Positions 31,666-44,665 of a stretch of DNA of 64,000 nucleotides are shown in pieces. The notes beneath the pieces are model-generated. The model worked only from the letters and a program-made list of their open reading frames with translations. It made no database searches and was not told the origin of the DNA. Within the stretch, counting starts at the first letter, position 1, and every line of letters begins with the position of its first letter. Origin of the DNA: Neoarius graeffei (lineage: Eukaryota; Chordata; Actinopteri; Siluriformes; Ariidae); NCBI RefSeq assembly GCF_027579695.1, contig NC_083569.1, positions 76,867,149 to 76,931,148 of the forward strand, in the 5' to 3' direction. The translations under genes and the position numbers were made by a program.

Positions 31666-32679
31666 ATGGCATGAACAAAGGAGATTTCTGAGGACCTCAG
31701 AAAAAGCGTTGTTGATGCTCATCAGGCTGGAAAAGGTTACAAAACCATCTCTAAAGAGTTTGGACTCCACCAATCCACAGTCAGGCAGATTGTGAACAAA
31801 TGGAGGAAATTCAAGACCATTGTTACCCTCCCCAGGAGTGGTTGACCAACAAAGATCACGCCAAGAGCAAGGCGTGTAATAGTCAGCGAGGTCACAAAGG
31901 ACCCCAGGGTAACTTCTAAGCAACTGAAGGCCCCTCTCACATTGGCTAATGTTCATGAGTCCACCATCAGGAGAACACTGAACAATGGTGTGCATGGCAA
32001 GGTTGCAAGGAGAAAGCCACTGCTCTCCAAAAAGAACATTGCTGCTTGTCTGCAGTTTGCTGAAAATCATGTGGACAAGCCAGAAGGCTATTGGAAAAAT
32101 GTTTTGTGGATGGATGAGACCAAAATAGAGCTTTTTGGTTTAAATGAGAAGCGTTATATCTGGAGAAAGGAAAACTCTGCATTCCAGCATAAGAACCTTA
32201 TCCCATCTGTGAAACATGGTGGTGGTAGTATTATGGTTTGGGCCTGTTTTGCTCCATCTGGGCCAGGACGGCTTGCCATCATTGATGGAACAATGAATTC
32301 TGAATTATACCAACGAATTCTAAAGGAAAATGTCAGGACATCTGTCCATGAACTGAATCTCAAGAGAAGGTGGGTCATGCAGCAAGACAATGACCCTAAG
32401 CACACAAGTCGTTCTACCAAAGAATGGTTAAAGAAGAATAAAGTTAAAGTTCTGGAATGGCCAAGTCAAAGTCCTGACCTTAATCCAATCGAAATGTTGT
32501 GGAAGGACCTGAAGCGAGCAGTTCATGTGAGGAAACCCACCAACATCCCAGAGTTGAAGCTGTTCTGTACAGAAGAATGGGCTAAAATTCCTCCAAGCTG
32601 GTGTGCAGGACTGATCAACAGTTACCGCAAACATTTAGTTGCAGTTATTGCTGCACAAGGGGGTCACACCAGATACTGA
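31666..32679 (+). pseudogene. Tc1-like DD34E transposase with two premature TGA codons
   Basis: Same family as 3535-4905. TGA occurs at codon 3 (31672) and at 31843 in the GRPTK motif, where the sister copies have CGA; both fit C-to-T change at CpG. Otherwise open to HTRY-stop. The catalytic region is preserved: MDETKIELF (first Asp), DNDPKHTSRSTKEW (second Asp) and SPDLNPIEMLW (Glu). It is the least rearranged of the three copies. Confidence 0.93.
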
Positions 32680-32731
32680 AAGCAAAGGTTCACATACTTT
32701 TGCCACTCACAGATATGTAATATTGGATCAT

Positions 32732-33105
32732 CTCATCTCATCATCTCTAGCCGCTTTATCCTGTTCTACAGGGTCGCAGGCAAGCTGGAGCCTATCCCAG
32801 CTGACTACGGGCGAAAGGCGGGGTACACCCTGGACAAGTCGCCAGGTCATCACAGGGCTGACACATAGACACAGACAACCATTCACACTCACATTCACAC
32901 CTACGGTCAATTTAGAGTCACCAGTTAACCTAACCTGCATGTCTTTGGACTGTGGGGGAAACCGGAGCACCCGGAGGAAACCCACACGGACACGGGGAGA
33001 ACATGCAAACTCCACACAGAAAGGCCCTCGTCGGCCACGGGGCTCGAACCCGGACCTTCTTGCTGTGAGGCGACAGCGCTAACCCCTACACCACCGTGCC
33101 GCCCC
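32732..33105 (-). repeat. SINE nested in Tc1 copy 2
   Basis: Minus orientation, full length, with a perfect 12-bp target duplication ATATTGGATCAT (32720-32731 and 33106-33117). The target is inside the Tc1 right inverted repeat. Confidence 0.95.
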
Positions 33106-33449
33106 ATATTGGATCATTTTCCTCAATAAATAAATGACCAAGTATAATATTTTTGTCTCATTTGTTTAACTGGGTTCTCTTTATCTACTTTTAGGACTTG
33201 TGTGAAAATCTGATGTTGTTTTCGGTCATATTTATGCAGAAATATAGAAAATTCTAAAGGGTTCACAAACTTTCAAGCACCATTGTATGTTTTGCTACTC
33301 GAAGAACTGAAGGGCACTGTGATGTAGCCTTCACCAAGTGCCAAATAGTGGAAATACCTTTTAAAATGAGAACTCTGCAAGTTATGACAAGTGCCTTTCA
33401 GGATTGTAGCTCTCTTTCATGTACTTCTCTAAATCTATCTTCTCTGTAG

Positions 33450-33554
<105 letters not shown>

Positions 33555-33629
33555 TAAGAGGTTTGTTATTCATTCTATGCTGCCCAGTATTAAAAAAAAA
33601 ATCTTTTCCTTCCTGTAAATCCTCCATAG

Positions 33630-33733
33630 CTTGCTTCCTCGACTCGATGGCGTCTCTGGGTTTGGCAGCTTATGGTTATGGAATCCGTTACGAGTTTGGC
33701 ATTTTCAACCAGAAAATCACCAGTGGTTGGCAG
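33630..33733 (+). CDS. pygl: pygl coding exon 4
   Basis: Completes Ala142 and runs to residue 176: [20 protein letters not shown], then [15 protein letters not shown]. Acceptor CCATAG, donor GTCAGT. Intron 3 is only 101 bp, so this part of the gene escaped insertions. Confidence 0.95.
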
Positions 33734-33851
33734 GTCAGTGACTGTGTGTGTGTGTGTGAGAAAGAGAGAGTGAGTGAACAGTAATGTCCTGTCTAAAGCT
33801 ATTTGACCTCAGATTTCACTGTTCCACATTCCTTTGACTGATGTCTGACAG

Positions 33852-33983
33852 GTTGAGGAGGCAGATGATTGGCTGCGCTATGGTAACCCGTGGGAAAAGG
33901 CCCGCCCCGAGTACATGCGCCCTGTGCACTTTTACGGCCGCGTGGAGCACCAGCCCGACGGAGTCAAATGGGTAGATACACAG
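33852..33983 (+). CDS. pygl: pygl coding exon 5
   Basis: Residues 177-220: [44 protein letters not shown] acceptor, GTATGA donor, phase 0. The Arg at mature position 198 ([10 protein letters not shown]) replaces a Leu found in the human muscle, liver and brain forms as I recall them. Intron 5 that follows is 9.1 kb. Confidence 0.95.
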
Positions 33984-34422
33984 GTATGAACTTGCTCAAC
34001 ACCAATGTGGTGTCTTGTTCTGAACATGAAATATTTGTTTTGCAAAAAAGTGTCTCACGCTAACAGTGAGCCAGCTTGTAAGAAACATTGCAAACATTTA
34101 AAGAAGCAGTATGGTGTGGTTTTTTTTTTCTTTTTTTAAAAAAAAGCTCCTGTTACTGTTGAGATGAACTGCAAATGCAGTGAAAATGTATATAATCCTT
34201 TTCTTTCCACACAACTGACTCCACACCCCTTTGTTAAAACTATAAATGCCTTGTGAGCTCCTTTTTAATCACAAGGAGAGAGTTTCTGGGCCTGAAAAAA
34301 TTAAAAACAAGCCTTTTAATGTTGAAATTTGCCAAATCTTCTCTCATCGTCTTTAAAATATATATTTGAAACAGCTTATTCTTATTAGTGAAGAAACACT
34401 TTTCACCATCACTTGTCCCTTT
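33984..34422. other. Start of intron 5, unassigned
   Basis: Simple T- and A-rich sequence; no gene or repeat border identified. Confidence 0.4.
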
Positions 34423-34423
34423 T

Positions 34424-35091
34424 AAAGTGCATATCACGGGTAAATTCAGGAGCAAGATCACTGTAATTCTCCAATTTTATATTAAACTTAGGTCAAATAT
34501 CTGTCACATTTTGCATTCTCTGCATTTTTTTTTTTACCTTGCGCAATACCAGAAAAATTCAGTTGAAATCAAGCCATTTGAGGCGAATTGGTCCGCCTCT
34601 GAAAAAACTTGGCATTTGGATTTCCCGGCAAACATTTGATTTTCGTGACGTCGCGTGCGGGACGCCTCCCTCTGAATCCTACGTCAGCGCTGGTTTGTTT
34701 ATGAGAAAACGACCTGGTGGTTTTCTGCAAATTTCTTCAACGTTATCGCGTAATTATTAAAATGGTTAACAGATGCATCGTAGGAGGGTGTAGCAACACC
34801 AATCTTGATGGGATTAGTACTCATCGTTTCCCAAAAGACCGGACAATGAGCGAGAAATGGGAGCGCTTGGTGTACACAGGCTGTGCACTGAAACCGTGCA
34901 AAGCTCTCGCCTGCAGGTGACGTCACGAATCTGGCTCCAGACTCCCTTGGGATTTTTCCAGACGTGTTTTTTTTTTTTTTCTGCTGTAGACAGACGGCCT
35001 TGTGCAAAATTACTCTTCTGGATGAGTGTGTAAAGGTACATTCTTTCATATAAAAAAAAACAAAACATGAAATTGGTCCAGAATATGCACT
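34424..35091 (+). mobile_element. THAP-exon mini-element, copy 2
   Basis: Ends AAAGTGCATATCACGGG and CAGAATATGCACTTG. Same layout as copy 1: promoter-like 5' part with CGTGACGTCGCG, THAP half-exon at 34762-34920 and donor CTGCAG|GTGACG. Confidence 0.65.
34762..34920 (+). CDS. Partial THAP exon (mini-element copy 2)
   Basis: MVNRCIVGGCSNTNLDGIST, HRFPKD, EKWERLVYTG. Open up to the donor; lacks the Cys-x2-His half. It reads as an intact 5' exon but cannot make a complete zinc finger alone. Confidence 0.6.
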   Translation: MVNRCIVGGCSNTNLDGISTHRFPKDRTMSEKWERLVYTGCALKPCKALACR

Positions 35092-35164
35092 TGTATGTTT
35101 ACCCTTATCAAAAAGAAGTATACTTCAAGTTCATTTTCTTAATTATACTTAAAGAAATATACTT

Positions 35165-35935
35165 TACTTAAAAAGCATGTGCGTATCGAGCTGTGGGGTG
35201 ACTTTATGGAACAGACTGGAGACAGAAATAAAACAAAGTGCAAATATAAATCTGTTTAAAAAAAGGTACAAAAAATATTTTTAAACAAGTATATTGAAGA
35301 GGAAGTATGTTAACGGAGGATGATGAGGGATAAATAGAATAGGGTTGATTGTTATTTTAGAACTAACTTAGTATATGGTATAGATGGTATATATTTATTT
35401 ATGGGGATAGTTTATATCTTCATATTTACAGGGATAGGTATGTAGTAGATATTTATTTTTGTAATTATATATTTATATAGATATGAAGTGTATATATGGT
35501 ATATAGTGTGTATATATATTTTTTGTAATTATATATTTATATAGATATTTATGAAGTGTATATATGGAATGTAGTATATATTTAATTTTGGAATTAAATA
35601 TTTATAGAGATATATATGGTATGTAGTATATATTTATTTTTGTAATTATATATTTATATAGATATTCATGAAGTGTATATATGGTATATATTTTTATAGG
35701 TGTATTATGTAGTTTGGATTTCGGGGTAGTTAAAAAGGGGTGGGAAATTAAAAAAGTGTTGTTCTTCTTCCCACTCCTTTTTCGAACAATGTGCGGTGTA
35801 TTGTAATGTCTTAGCTCTTTATTTTATTTCTTCTTTTTTTGTCACTTTCTCGTTTTCTTTCTTTTGTATGTACAAATAGTTACTTTTTTTATACATGTTC
35901 GAAATAAAATACATTCATTCATTCATACTTTTGTG
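35165..35935 (+). mobile_element. Probable non-LTR retrotransposon 3' end
   Basis: Ends ATGTTCGAAATAAAATACA followed by (CATT)n, a microsatellite-type tail. Upstream, CTTCTTCCCACTCCTTTTTCG is the usual 3' region of a fish LINE, by recollection. The AT-rich part 35400-35700 contains a ~75-bp imperfect tandem repeat (TTTTGTAATTATATATTTAT units). Confidence 0.45.
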
Positions 35936-36346
35936 TGCAAAGTATACTGATCTCAATGTACTTACAGTATACTTGTAAGTAAACTAATCTAATACTTCTT
36001 GTGACTAAATTGTCCCACTTTTAGTTTATAAAAAGTATACGTTAAGTCTTAGAGAAGTAAACTCTGAGTATACAACTAAGTATTTTTATATTTTGTACTG
36101 CAAGTACATCACAAGTAAACTTATATACTAATGGTTTACTAGTTCTATATTTGTAGTCCACTCTTTAGTTTACAAAAGCATACTTCATAGTATACTGGAA
36201 ATATAGTACGAGTTTACTTGTTTTATACTTCCAGTCCACTTTTTACTTTACTAAAGTATACTTTGTAGTATACTGGAAATACACTACTGGTTTACTCGTT
36301 ACACATTTCTAGTCCACTTTTTAGTTTCTAAAAGTATACTTTATAG

Positions 36347-37879
36347 CAGGGGTTTTCAAAGTGTGGGAGAGTGAGCCCCCCCTCGGAGAGCAAATAAACA
36401 ACAGCGCCCCCCCCCCCCCCCCCCCCCCCAATTTTTGTTGTTGCTATACTTAATGTTCCATTCGTATTTAAAAAAAAAAAGGTTGTTGTACACATTTTTA
36501 TTTTTTTCTTTTTCACATTTTAAACATCTTGTTTTACACATTTTAAACATCTCATAGCATCGTTAGCTAGCACCTCTTGGCAGACAACACACTGTGGCAG
36601 TGGAGCATCTTCTTCAGATCCAGTCCATGAAAATCCAAACTTTAAATAATCGTGGTCATACTTCCTTCTTTTTCCAGTCCCCCAGGATTCCGCGGGCCTT
36701 TTTTGTGATTGTTGTGGGCTAAAATGTCTGATGTTGCGGGGGGGTTCCCAAAAAAATTGCGATGAAAGTTGCGGTGTTTTTTAGGTTTTTGTTGCGATTA
36801 CATTGCGGGAGGAAGTGAAAGTTGCGAGAAATTGTTGCGATTTTCTCTTTTTGTGATTAAAATTGAGTGATATGTTAAATATTAAGTTATTACTGAAAAA
36901 CTATTGATTAAAAAACAAAGACACTGAGAAATGGTCCTATAAACAACTTTACCAATATAAAAGATTACCAGGACTCCAAAAATGCAGAAAAATAGGCTTT
37001 ACTTATCCAAATGCTCCTGTTGGTTCAAAAGTTAAAGTGCATAGAACCTCACAGCACAACATGAAGTTACCTTAAAATATAATATAAATGCCTCAGCTTT
37101 CATGTAAGAAAAAAAACTATTAATACTAGTGCTGTGTGCAGGCAGTCTCTCCTGAAGACTAAATTAAACAATAATTATAAACTAATAAAATAAATGGCTC
37201 AGGCTTCATAGAAGAAAAAAAAAATTTGAACAGAATCTCACAGTATGATGCTGAAGCTGCCTAAACAATGGAAAATAAAATACCATTTTGGCAAAAATGT
37301 TGGCATCCATTACTTTCTTGTATTAAGTAAAAAAAAAAAATAAAGTGCACACAGTCCTTCACTGTAAACATAACACACTTTCAGTAACAGAATTTAAGCC
37401 GACATAAACACTGACTCGCACATCATGCAGTGTTGCCAGATACTGCTGACGTTTTCCAGTCCAAAATATGTTCAAAATCTGCCAAAATGCACTTAAAACC
37501 AATCTGGCAACACTGCGCGCATGCTGCTTCTCTTGAACGTATACACGGAAGTAAGGCGGAAGGTAGTTTGTCGACGTCACTTCAAGACGACGCCAACGAT
37601 TGGTCAAATTTGCGGGAAAGTTGCGGTGATTGGATATAATTGTAACACCGCCCTGAATTCGCGGGGATTGGTTGAATTTGCACTGAAGTTGCAAATCGCA
37701 ACATCCTGGAGGCTCTGGGTTTTTTTGCTTGGCCCAAACTGTGTCTCCTCACTCACTGTAGCTTTAGGTACTAAAAATCGATCCATTTTGTCTCTGGTAA
37801 AGGCTCCTCACGTTGCGCCCCCCCTGAAGAACTCTGGCGCCCCCCAGGGGGGGCGCGCCCCACACTTTGAAAAGCCCTG
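36347..37879. mobile_element. hAT MITE with CAGGGSTTTTCAAAGTGTGG ends
   Basis: Ends CAGGGGTTTTCAAAGTGTG and CACACTTTGAAAAGCCCTG with a perfect 8-bp target duplication CTTTATAG (36339-36346 and 37880-37887). A C-run (36407-36429) and the GGGGGCGCGCC end are typical of this hAT group. The centre (about 36680-37715) looks like a further inserted element with CCCAGGATTCCGCGG and ATCGCAACATCCTGG ends. No transposase. Confidence 0.85.
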
Positions 37880-38821
37880 CTTTATAGCATATTGGAAATA
37901 TACTATTAGTTACTGGTTATATACATCTAGTCCACTTTTTAGTTTTGAAGTTTACTGCAATTACCCTTCTAGGTATACTATTAGTTTTCTAGCCCTAACC
38001 CTTACCTCATGCACACTACCAGTAGACAACTTAAGTGTTTTGTACCTTAAGTTCCAATGAAGTTATAAAGGTAAGAATTCACAAAATAACAGATACTCAG
38101 GATTAAGAACATATTCATTTTCTTTAAAAAAAATCAAAATTTAAAGCGACATGGTATTAAATGCCAAAGTATAAAAACATAGCAGTGACAACTGAAATTG
38201 ATATCCAAGCTTTAAGAAAATTCAAAAATTCAGATGTATTTTGGTGATTGCGTATAATGAGAGCCAGTATGATTCAAGTCTGTCACAATGTTCTCACCTT
38301 TTGTTTTCAAATTTGTTGGTGAATAAAAGAAGAGAAATGTTTGTCTCTTTGTGGGTTAATAACACTATGTACATACTGTAAAAGATAAGTTTAAGTTCCA
38401 ACACTGTTTACTCTTAAGCTATTCCACCCCAGAGATGACCACAAACTTATGGTACATGTAGGTTTAAAAGATGGCATTTAAAACATGCTGCCGTATATCA
38501 CAAAGAAGCCAGTATGTGTGAAAAAAAATATATTTTATAGGCTACTATCAAAAGGATAAGCACAAGTACACTTAAATATAAGGCACAAATATTTTAATAC
38601 TTTTACACTAAGTATATCTTGATAAATTAAGTATAAGCTTAATAGACTTTGACTTTTCTGTATACTTTTCAGTATAAGCTAAGTGCACTTATGTATAACT
38701 TTTATTAAAAGTATATCTCTGATCAGTAAATAAAAAGTAAACTGAAAGTATACTCTTATTTTTAGTTTAAAAGTAGTATACTAGAAGCACACTTGAATAA
38801 ACTTTTTTTTGTAAGGGGAGT

Positions 38822-39065
38822 GCTGATGATTTAAGAAGAAGCCTTTGTGTCACATGCACACTCAAGTACAGTGAAATTCCTCCTCTGCATTTAACCCATC
38901 TGAAGCAGTGAACACACACACAAGTAAGCATTGAGCACACACACATACCCAGAGCAGTGGGCAGCTATGCTACAGCGCCTGGGGAGCAGTTGGGGGTTAG
39001 GTGACTTGCTCAAGGGTCCGTCAGTCCAAGGTTGCTCCATGTTTAACCTCACTGCATGTCTTTGA
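38822..39065 (-). repeat. 5'-truncated SINE
   Basis: Retains the CACATGCACACTCAAG tail, AGCAGTGGGCAGC and CTTGCTCAAGGG blocks; the tRNA-like head is missing. Confidence 0.7.
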
Positions 39066-39156
39066 TCTGTACGTCAGTGATGTTAAGGAAGTTACAAGCT
39101 TCTTTTAGGACGAGGTAAAAATGTTAATTTCTAAGCCATCAAAACATGTCCATGTA

Positions 39157-40984
39157 CAACAGTGCTTGAAAGTTTGTGAACCCTTTAGAATTTTCTATAT
39201 TTCTGCATAAATATGACCAAAAACAATGTCAGATTTTCACACAAGTCCTAAAAGTAGATAAAGAGAACCCAGTTAAACAAAGGAGACAAAAATATTATAC
39301 TTGGTCATTCATTTATTGAGGAAAATGATCCAATATTACATATCTGTGAGTGGCAAAAGTATGTGAACCTTTGCTTTCAGTATCTGGTGTGACCCCCTTG
39401 TGCAGCAATAACTGCAGCTAAACGTTTCTGGTAACTGTTGATCAGTCCTGCACACCGGCTTGGAGGAATTTTAGCCCATTCCTCCGTACAGAACAGCTTC
39501 AACTCTGGGATGTTGGTGGGTTTCCTCACATGAACTGCTCGCCTCAGGTCCTTCCACAACATTCCGATTGGAATAAGGTCAGGACTTTGACTTGGCCATT
39601 CCAAAACATTAACTTTATTCTTCTTCAACCATTCTTTGGTAGAACGACTTGTGTGCTTCGGGTCGTTGTCTTGCTGCATGACCCACCTTCTCTTGAGATT
39701 CAGTTCATGGACAGATGTCGTGACATTTTCCTTTAGAATTTGCTGGTATAATTCAGAATTCATTGTTCCATCAATGATGGCAAGCCGTCCTGGCCCAGAT
39801 GTAGCAAAACAGGCCCAAACCATGATACTACCACCACCATGTTTCACAGATGGGATAAGATTCTTATGCTGGAATGTAGTGTTTTCTTTTCTCCAAACAT
39901 AAAGCTTATCATTTAAACCAAAAAGTTCTATTTTGGTTCTCATTTTCCTTTAGAATTCGCTGGTATAATTCAGAATTCATTGTTCCATCAATGATGGCAA
40001 GCCGTCCTGGCCCAGATGTAGCAAAACAGGCCCAAACCATGATACTACCACCACCATGTTTCACAGATGGGATAAGGTTCTTATGCTGGAATGTAGTGTT
40101 TTCTTTTCTCCAAACATAAAGCTTATCATTTAAACCAAAAAGTTCTATTTTGGTCTCATCTGTCCTCAAAACATTTTTCCAGTCGCCTTCTGGCTTGTCC
40201 ACATGATCTTTAGCAAACTGCAGATGAGCAGCAATGTTCTTTTTGGAGAGCAGTGGCTTTCTCCTTGCAACCCTGCCATGCACACCATTGTTGTTCAGTG
40301 TTCTCCTGATGGTGGACTCATGAACATTAACATTAGCCAATGTGAGAGAGGCCTTCAGTTGCTTAGAAGTTACCCTGGGGTCCTTTGTGACCTTGCCGAC
40401 TATTACACGCCTTGCTCTTGGAGTGATCTTTGTTGGTCGACCACTCCTGGGGAGGGGAACAATGGTCTTGAATTTCCTCCATTTGTACACAGTCTGTCTG
40501 ACTGTGGATTGGTGGAGTCCAAACTCTTTAGAGATGGTTTTGTAACCTTTTCCAGCCTGATGAGCATCAACAACACTTTTTCTGAGGTCCTCAGAAATCT
40601 CCTTTGTTCGTGCCATGATACACTTCCACAAACGTGTGTTGTGAAGATCAGACTTTGATAGATCCCTGTTCTTTAAATAAAACAGGGTGCCCACTCACAC
40701 CTGATTGTCATCCCATTGATTGAAAACACCTGACTCTAATTTCACCTTCAAATTAACTGCTAATCCTAGAGGTTCACATACTTTTGCCACTCACAGATAT
40801 GTAATATTGGATCATTTTCCTCAATAAATAAATGACCGAGTATAATATTTTTGTCTCATTTGTTTAACTGGGTTCTCTTTATCTACTTTTAGGACTTGTG
40901 TGAAAATCTGATGATGTTTTAGGTCATAATTATGCAGAAATATAGAAAATTCTAAAGGGTTCACAAACCTTTCAAGCACCACTG
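39157..40984 (-). mobile_element. Tc1/mariner-like transposon, copy 3
   Basis: Minus orientation in intron 5. Left TA at 39155-39156; the right flank TA is lost (CACCACTG then GAGG). Carries a transposase with a 217-bp internal tandem duplication. It lacks the SINEs seen in copies 1 and 2, so it gives their empty sites. Confidence 0.93.
39377..40616 (-). pseudogene. Tc1-like transposase with 217-bp tandem duplication
   Basis: Begins Met-Ala-Arg-Thr-Lys-Glu at 40616 and is open through SGPGRLAIIDG to 39941. The segment 39941-40157 is then repeated as 39724-39940. As 217 is not a multiple of three, the frame shifts at the junction, and the downstream half is readable only as a second frame (39943-39377, ending HTRY-stop). 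All three catalytic acidic residues are present (TDETK, DNDPKH, IGMLW with Gly replacing the usual Glu). The NPIE motif reads IPIG, so the catalytic Glu is lost as well. Confidence 0.9.
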
Positions 40985-41202
40985 GAGGTTCAGCTTGAAT
41001 CTAATCGAATACAGCTAGCTTTAATATTTAGACACTGTAAGGCACATGAGGTTTTCAGATTTGTGTAGCTCTACAATAATATGTAGCAATAGATTCTCAT
41101 TCCAATATTATAGAATCTGCATGGTGGCATCTGAAAGACGTTCGAACCGCTCAGACTGCCTATATAAACTGCTGTTATGCAGTGGAACAATTGACCGAGG
41201 CG

Positions 41203-41252
<50 letters not shown>

Positions 41253-41330
41253 CCTATGAAAGCGTTCACAGCATGTTATAATGCTTTAATATTGCATCTC
41301 ACACTCGCACAGTACTGTATAAAAGTCTTG
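40985..41330. repeat. Unassigned sequence with (AT)n
   Basis: AT microsatellite at 41203-41250; nothing else recognised. Confidence 0.7.
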
Positions 41331-41339
41331 GGGCCCCTT

Positions 41340-41990
41340 ATTTTTATCCCCCGCCCAAACCAAGTTTCGCGGGGGATATAGAAACAGGTTCCATCCGGTC
41401 ACGTTTTCGTTTCCGGGCCATGTCTTTAAAACTACTGAAGAGATCTTCATGAAACTTTTATATACATCTCAAGCAACATATGAACTGGTGCCTTTTTGCT
41501 CTTTTGGATTTTTGAAAAGAAAAAGTAATTTTTCAAGTTTTTACATAAATAGATTTTGACTTAGTTTCTAAGAAGAGCAGTGTTCGTTTCAGGAGCATAT
41601 ATCCAAAACTATTCATGATACGGATTTGAAACTTGGTGTATATGTTAACAAGGTGATGTTGATGTGCCTTTTCATACTAAGAAATTTGAGACATATTTTA
41701 ATTTTTCATGTTTCCATGGAAACAATTTCAGACTTAGTCTCTCAGGTTAGTCTTAGGGGTAGGTTCTGGTACGGTCTTGAAAGTTGGTATGTGTGTTGAT
41801 TAAGTAATGTATATGTGCCTTTTGATACTAAGAAATGCGAGCAACTTTAATTTTTAGCTCACCTGGACCAAAGGTCCGGTGGGTTTATGCCATGGGCTGC
41901 TGAAGTCAGTGTAAAGAGGTAGCGTTGGTTTCCTGCAACAGAACTTGGAAAAACATGACAATATCTTGAAACTTGGTATATAGGGATATA
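41340..41990 (+). repeat. Imperfect tandem ~150-190-bp repeat
   Basis: Opens with TTTTTATCCCCCGCCCAAAC and its GCGGGGGAT partner. GAAACTTGGTATAT-like blocks recur near 41449, 41630, 41778 and 41967, with GTGCCTTTTGATACTAAG between several of them. A CACCTGGACCAAAGGTCCGG hairpin sits near 41865. The opening resembles 59083, so both may be one repeat superfamily. Non-coding. Confidence 0.5.
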
Positions 41991-43222
<1,232 letters not shown>

Positions 43223-43397
43223 TGAATACACTGTCCAAGTATGGTCATTGTCTTTGAAATATCAACACTAATTAAATTGTTTTATTCATTTCTAGAGCCT
43301 ATTATACTCAGACTGTTTTTAGAGATGGAATACATATAGTTTGGATCCTAAAAGCTTGTGGGAAAATTAGAAGCAATCCGAATTCCTAACACACTGA

Positions 43398-43511
<114 letters not shown>

Positions 43512-43621
43512 TAACTGATCAATAGGAAAAGCCACATCATGGCTGTTTTCACTGCAGTTGAGTTGAATATTAGTAAATGGCACCTGTAGGTTTGTTAACT
43601 GTGTTGGTGTGTGTTTGGCAG

Positions 43622-43765
43622 TTCTTTGAGGGGAAGGAGCTCCGTCTCAAACAGGAGTACTTTGTGGTCGCTGCGACTCTTCAGGACATCATCCGCCGTT
43701 TCAAGGCCTCGAAGTTCGGCTCAACAGAGGTGGTGCGCACAGACCTGACCAAGTTACCTGACAAG
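43622..43765 (+). CDS. pygl: pygl coding exon 8
   Basis: Residues 286-333: [48 protein letters not shown]. Arg309/Arg310 of the AMP site are in [14 protein letters not shown] is liver-like. TTGGCAG acceptor, GTGAGA donor, phase 0. Confidence 0.95.
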
Positions 43766-43795
43766 GTGAGAACTGGAAGTCTCCAAATAGCAGGC

Positions 43796-44665
43796 GCGTA
43801 GTACTCGAGTCCAACTCGTGTACTAATTTTAAGGACTCGTGACTCGACTTGGACTTGAGCACTGATGACTCGGACTTGTGCATTAACTGCATTCGGACTC
43901 AGATTTTTCTTTGTTTTTTGTAACATGCCATCATAATTTGGCATAAGATATTTATTATCTAGTCTCAAATCAACTTTGTCAAATCTACATTAATTTTGTA
44001 CTAATTTCGTGCAAGTGTGTCACACCTGCGCGCCTTGGTGCATGCATCAGATAGACTCTCGGGCACGTTCCGGACAGCGCGCGCGTCAAGCGGACTCTCG
44101 CGCGTGCACCGTCGACGACTCGTACCTGCACAGGATTAAGGCGCAATCGGCGCGTCTATATTAAAAAAAAAAACAGTGAAAACACATTTACTTTGCGAAG
44201 TATTGAGTGAGTTACATTGCTGATACATTACCGAGCCTTATTTCCTTGTTAGGTTTCCTGATCCCTGATTTTCTTGTTTCTCGTCTTTTTGATTCTGCCC
44301 AGTCTACGATAGCCTATTTGTGCCTCACTCGACCTATTGCCCGTTTCACAATTTTGCCTGCCGTTCTGGATTGTTTACCCTCTTCACTCATATTAATAAA
44401 CACACCTTCTGCACTTACATCCGTCTCCCAACCCTCTCTGACAGAATACTTCGCACTCCCTGATAAAGAGAAGCACACTCACCTGTTCATACGTCATGCT
44501 CAGGAACAAACTAACGGCGCTAAAACAGCCACCGTGAAATGGTGCAGTTGGAGTGTTGGACTCGACTCGGATCAATAGTGGACTCGACTCATTTTTTTTT
44601 TTAATGACTTGGACTTCAACACTGGCGACTCGAGACTGGACTCGACACACACACACGTGATCACT
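43796..44665. mobile_element. GACTCG-rich MITE-like repeat
   Basis: Both ends are dense in GACTCG/CGAGTC: TACTCGAGTCCAACTCGTG (left) and GTTGGACTCGACTCGG, GACTCGAGACTGGACTCG (right), in inverted arrangement. The centre (44000-44530) is unique. Begins only ~30 bp after the exon 8 donor. It resembles subterminal-repeat MITEs of fish. No target duplication found. Confidence 0.5.

Larger units (their letters stand above)
31299..33285 (+). mobile_element. Tc1/mariner-like transposon, copy 2
   Basis: Between TA at 31297-31298 and TA at 33286-33287. Ends CAGTGGTGCTTGAAAG and CTTTCAAGCACCATTG. Occupies almost all of pygl intron 2. Its right inverted repeat is split by a SINE (32732-33105). Confidence 0.95.
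35102..38818. mobile_element. AGTATACTT-rich DNA element with nested inserts
   Basis: Ends CCCTTATCAAAAAGAAGTAT and a matching inverted segment ending GTAAGGGG. At least ten GTATAC-centred AGTATACTT-like palindromes lie in 35110-36345 and 37880-38790. It is interrupted by a LINE-3'-like piece (35165-35935) and a hAT element (36347-37879). No coding sequence of its own. Target duplication unclear. Confidence 0.6.

Noticed and set aside
37359-38060. Frames in the hAT region 36347-37879 as host exons
   Set aside because: They cross element borders and target-duplication points and have no splice-consistent neighbours.
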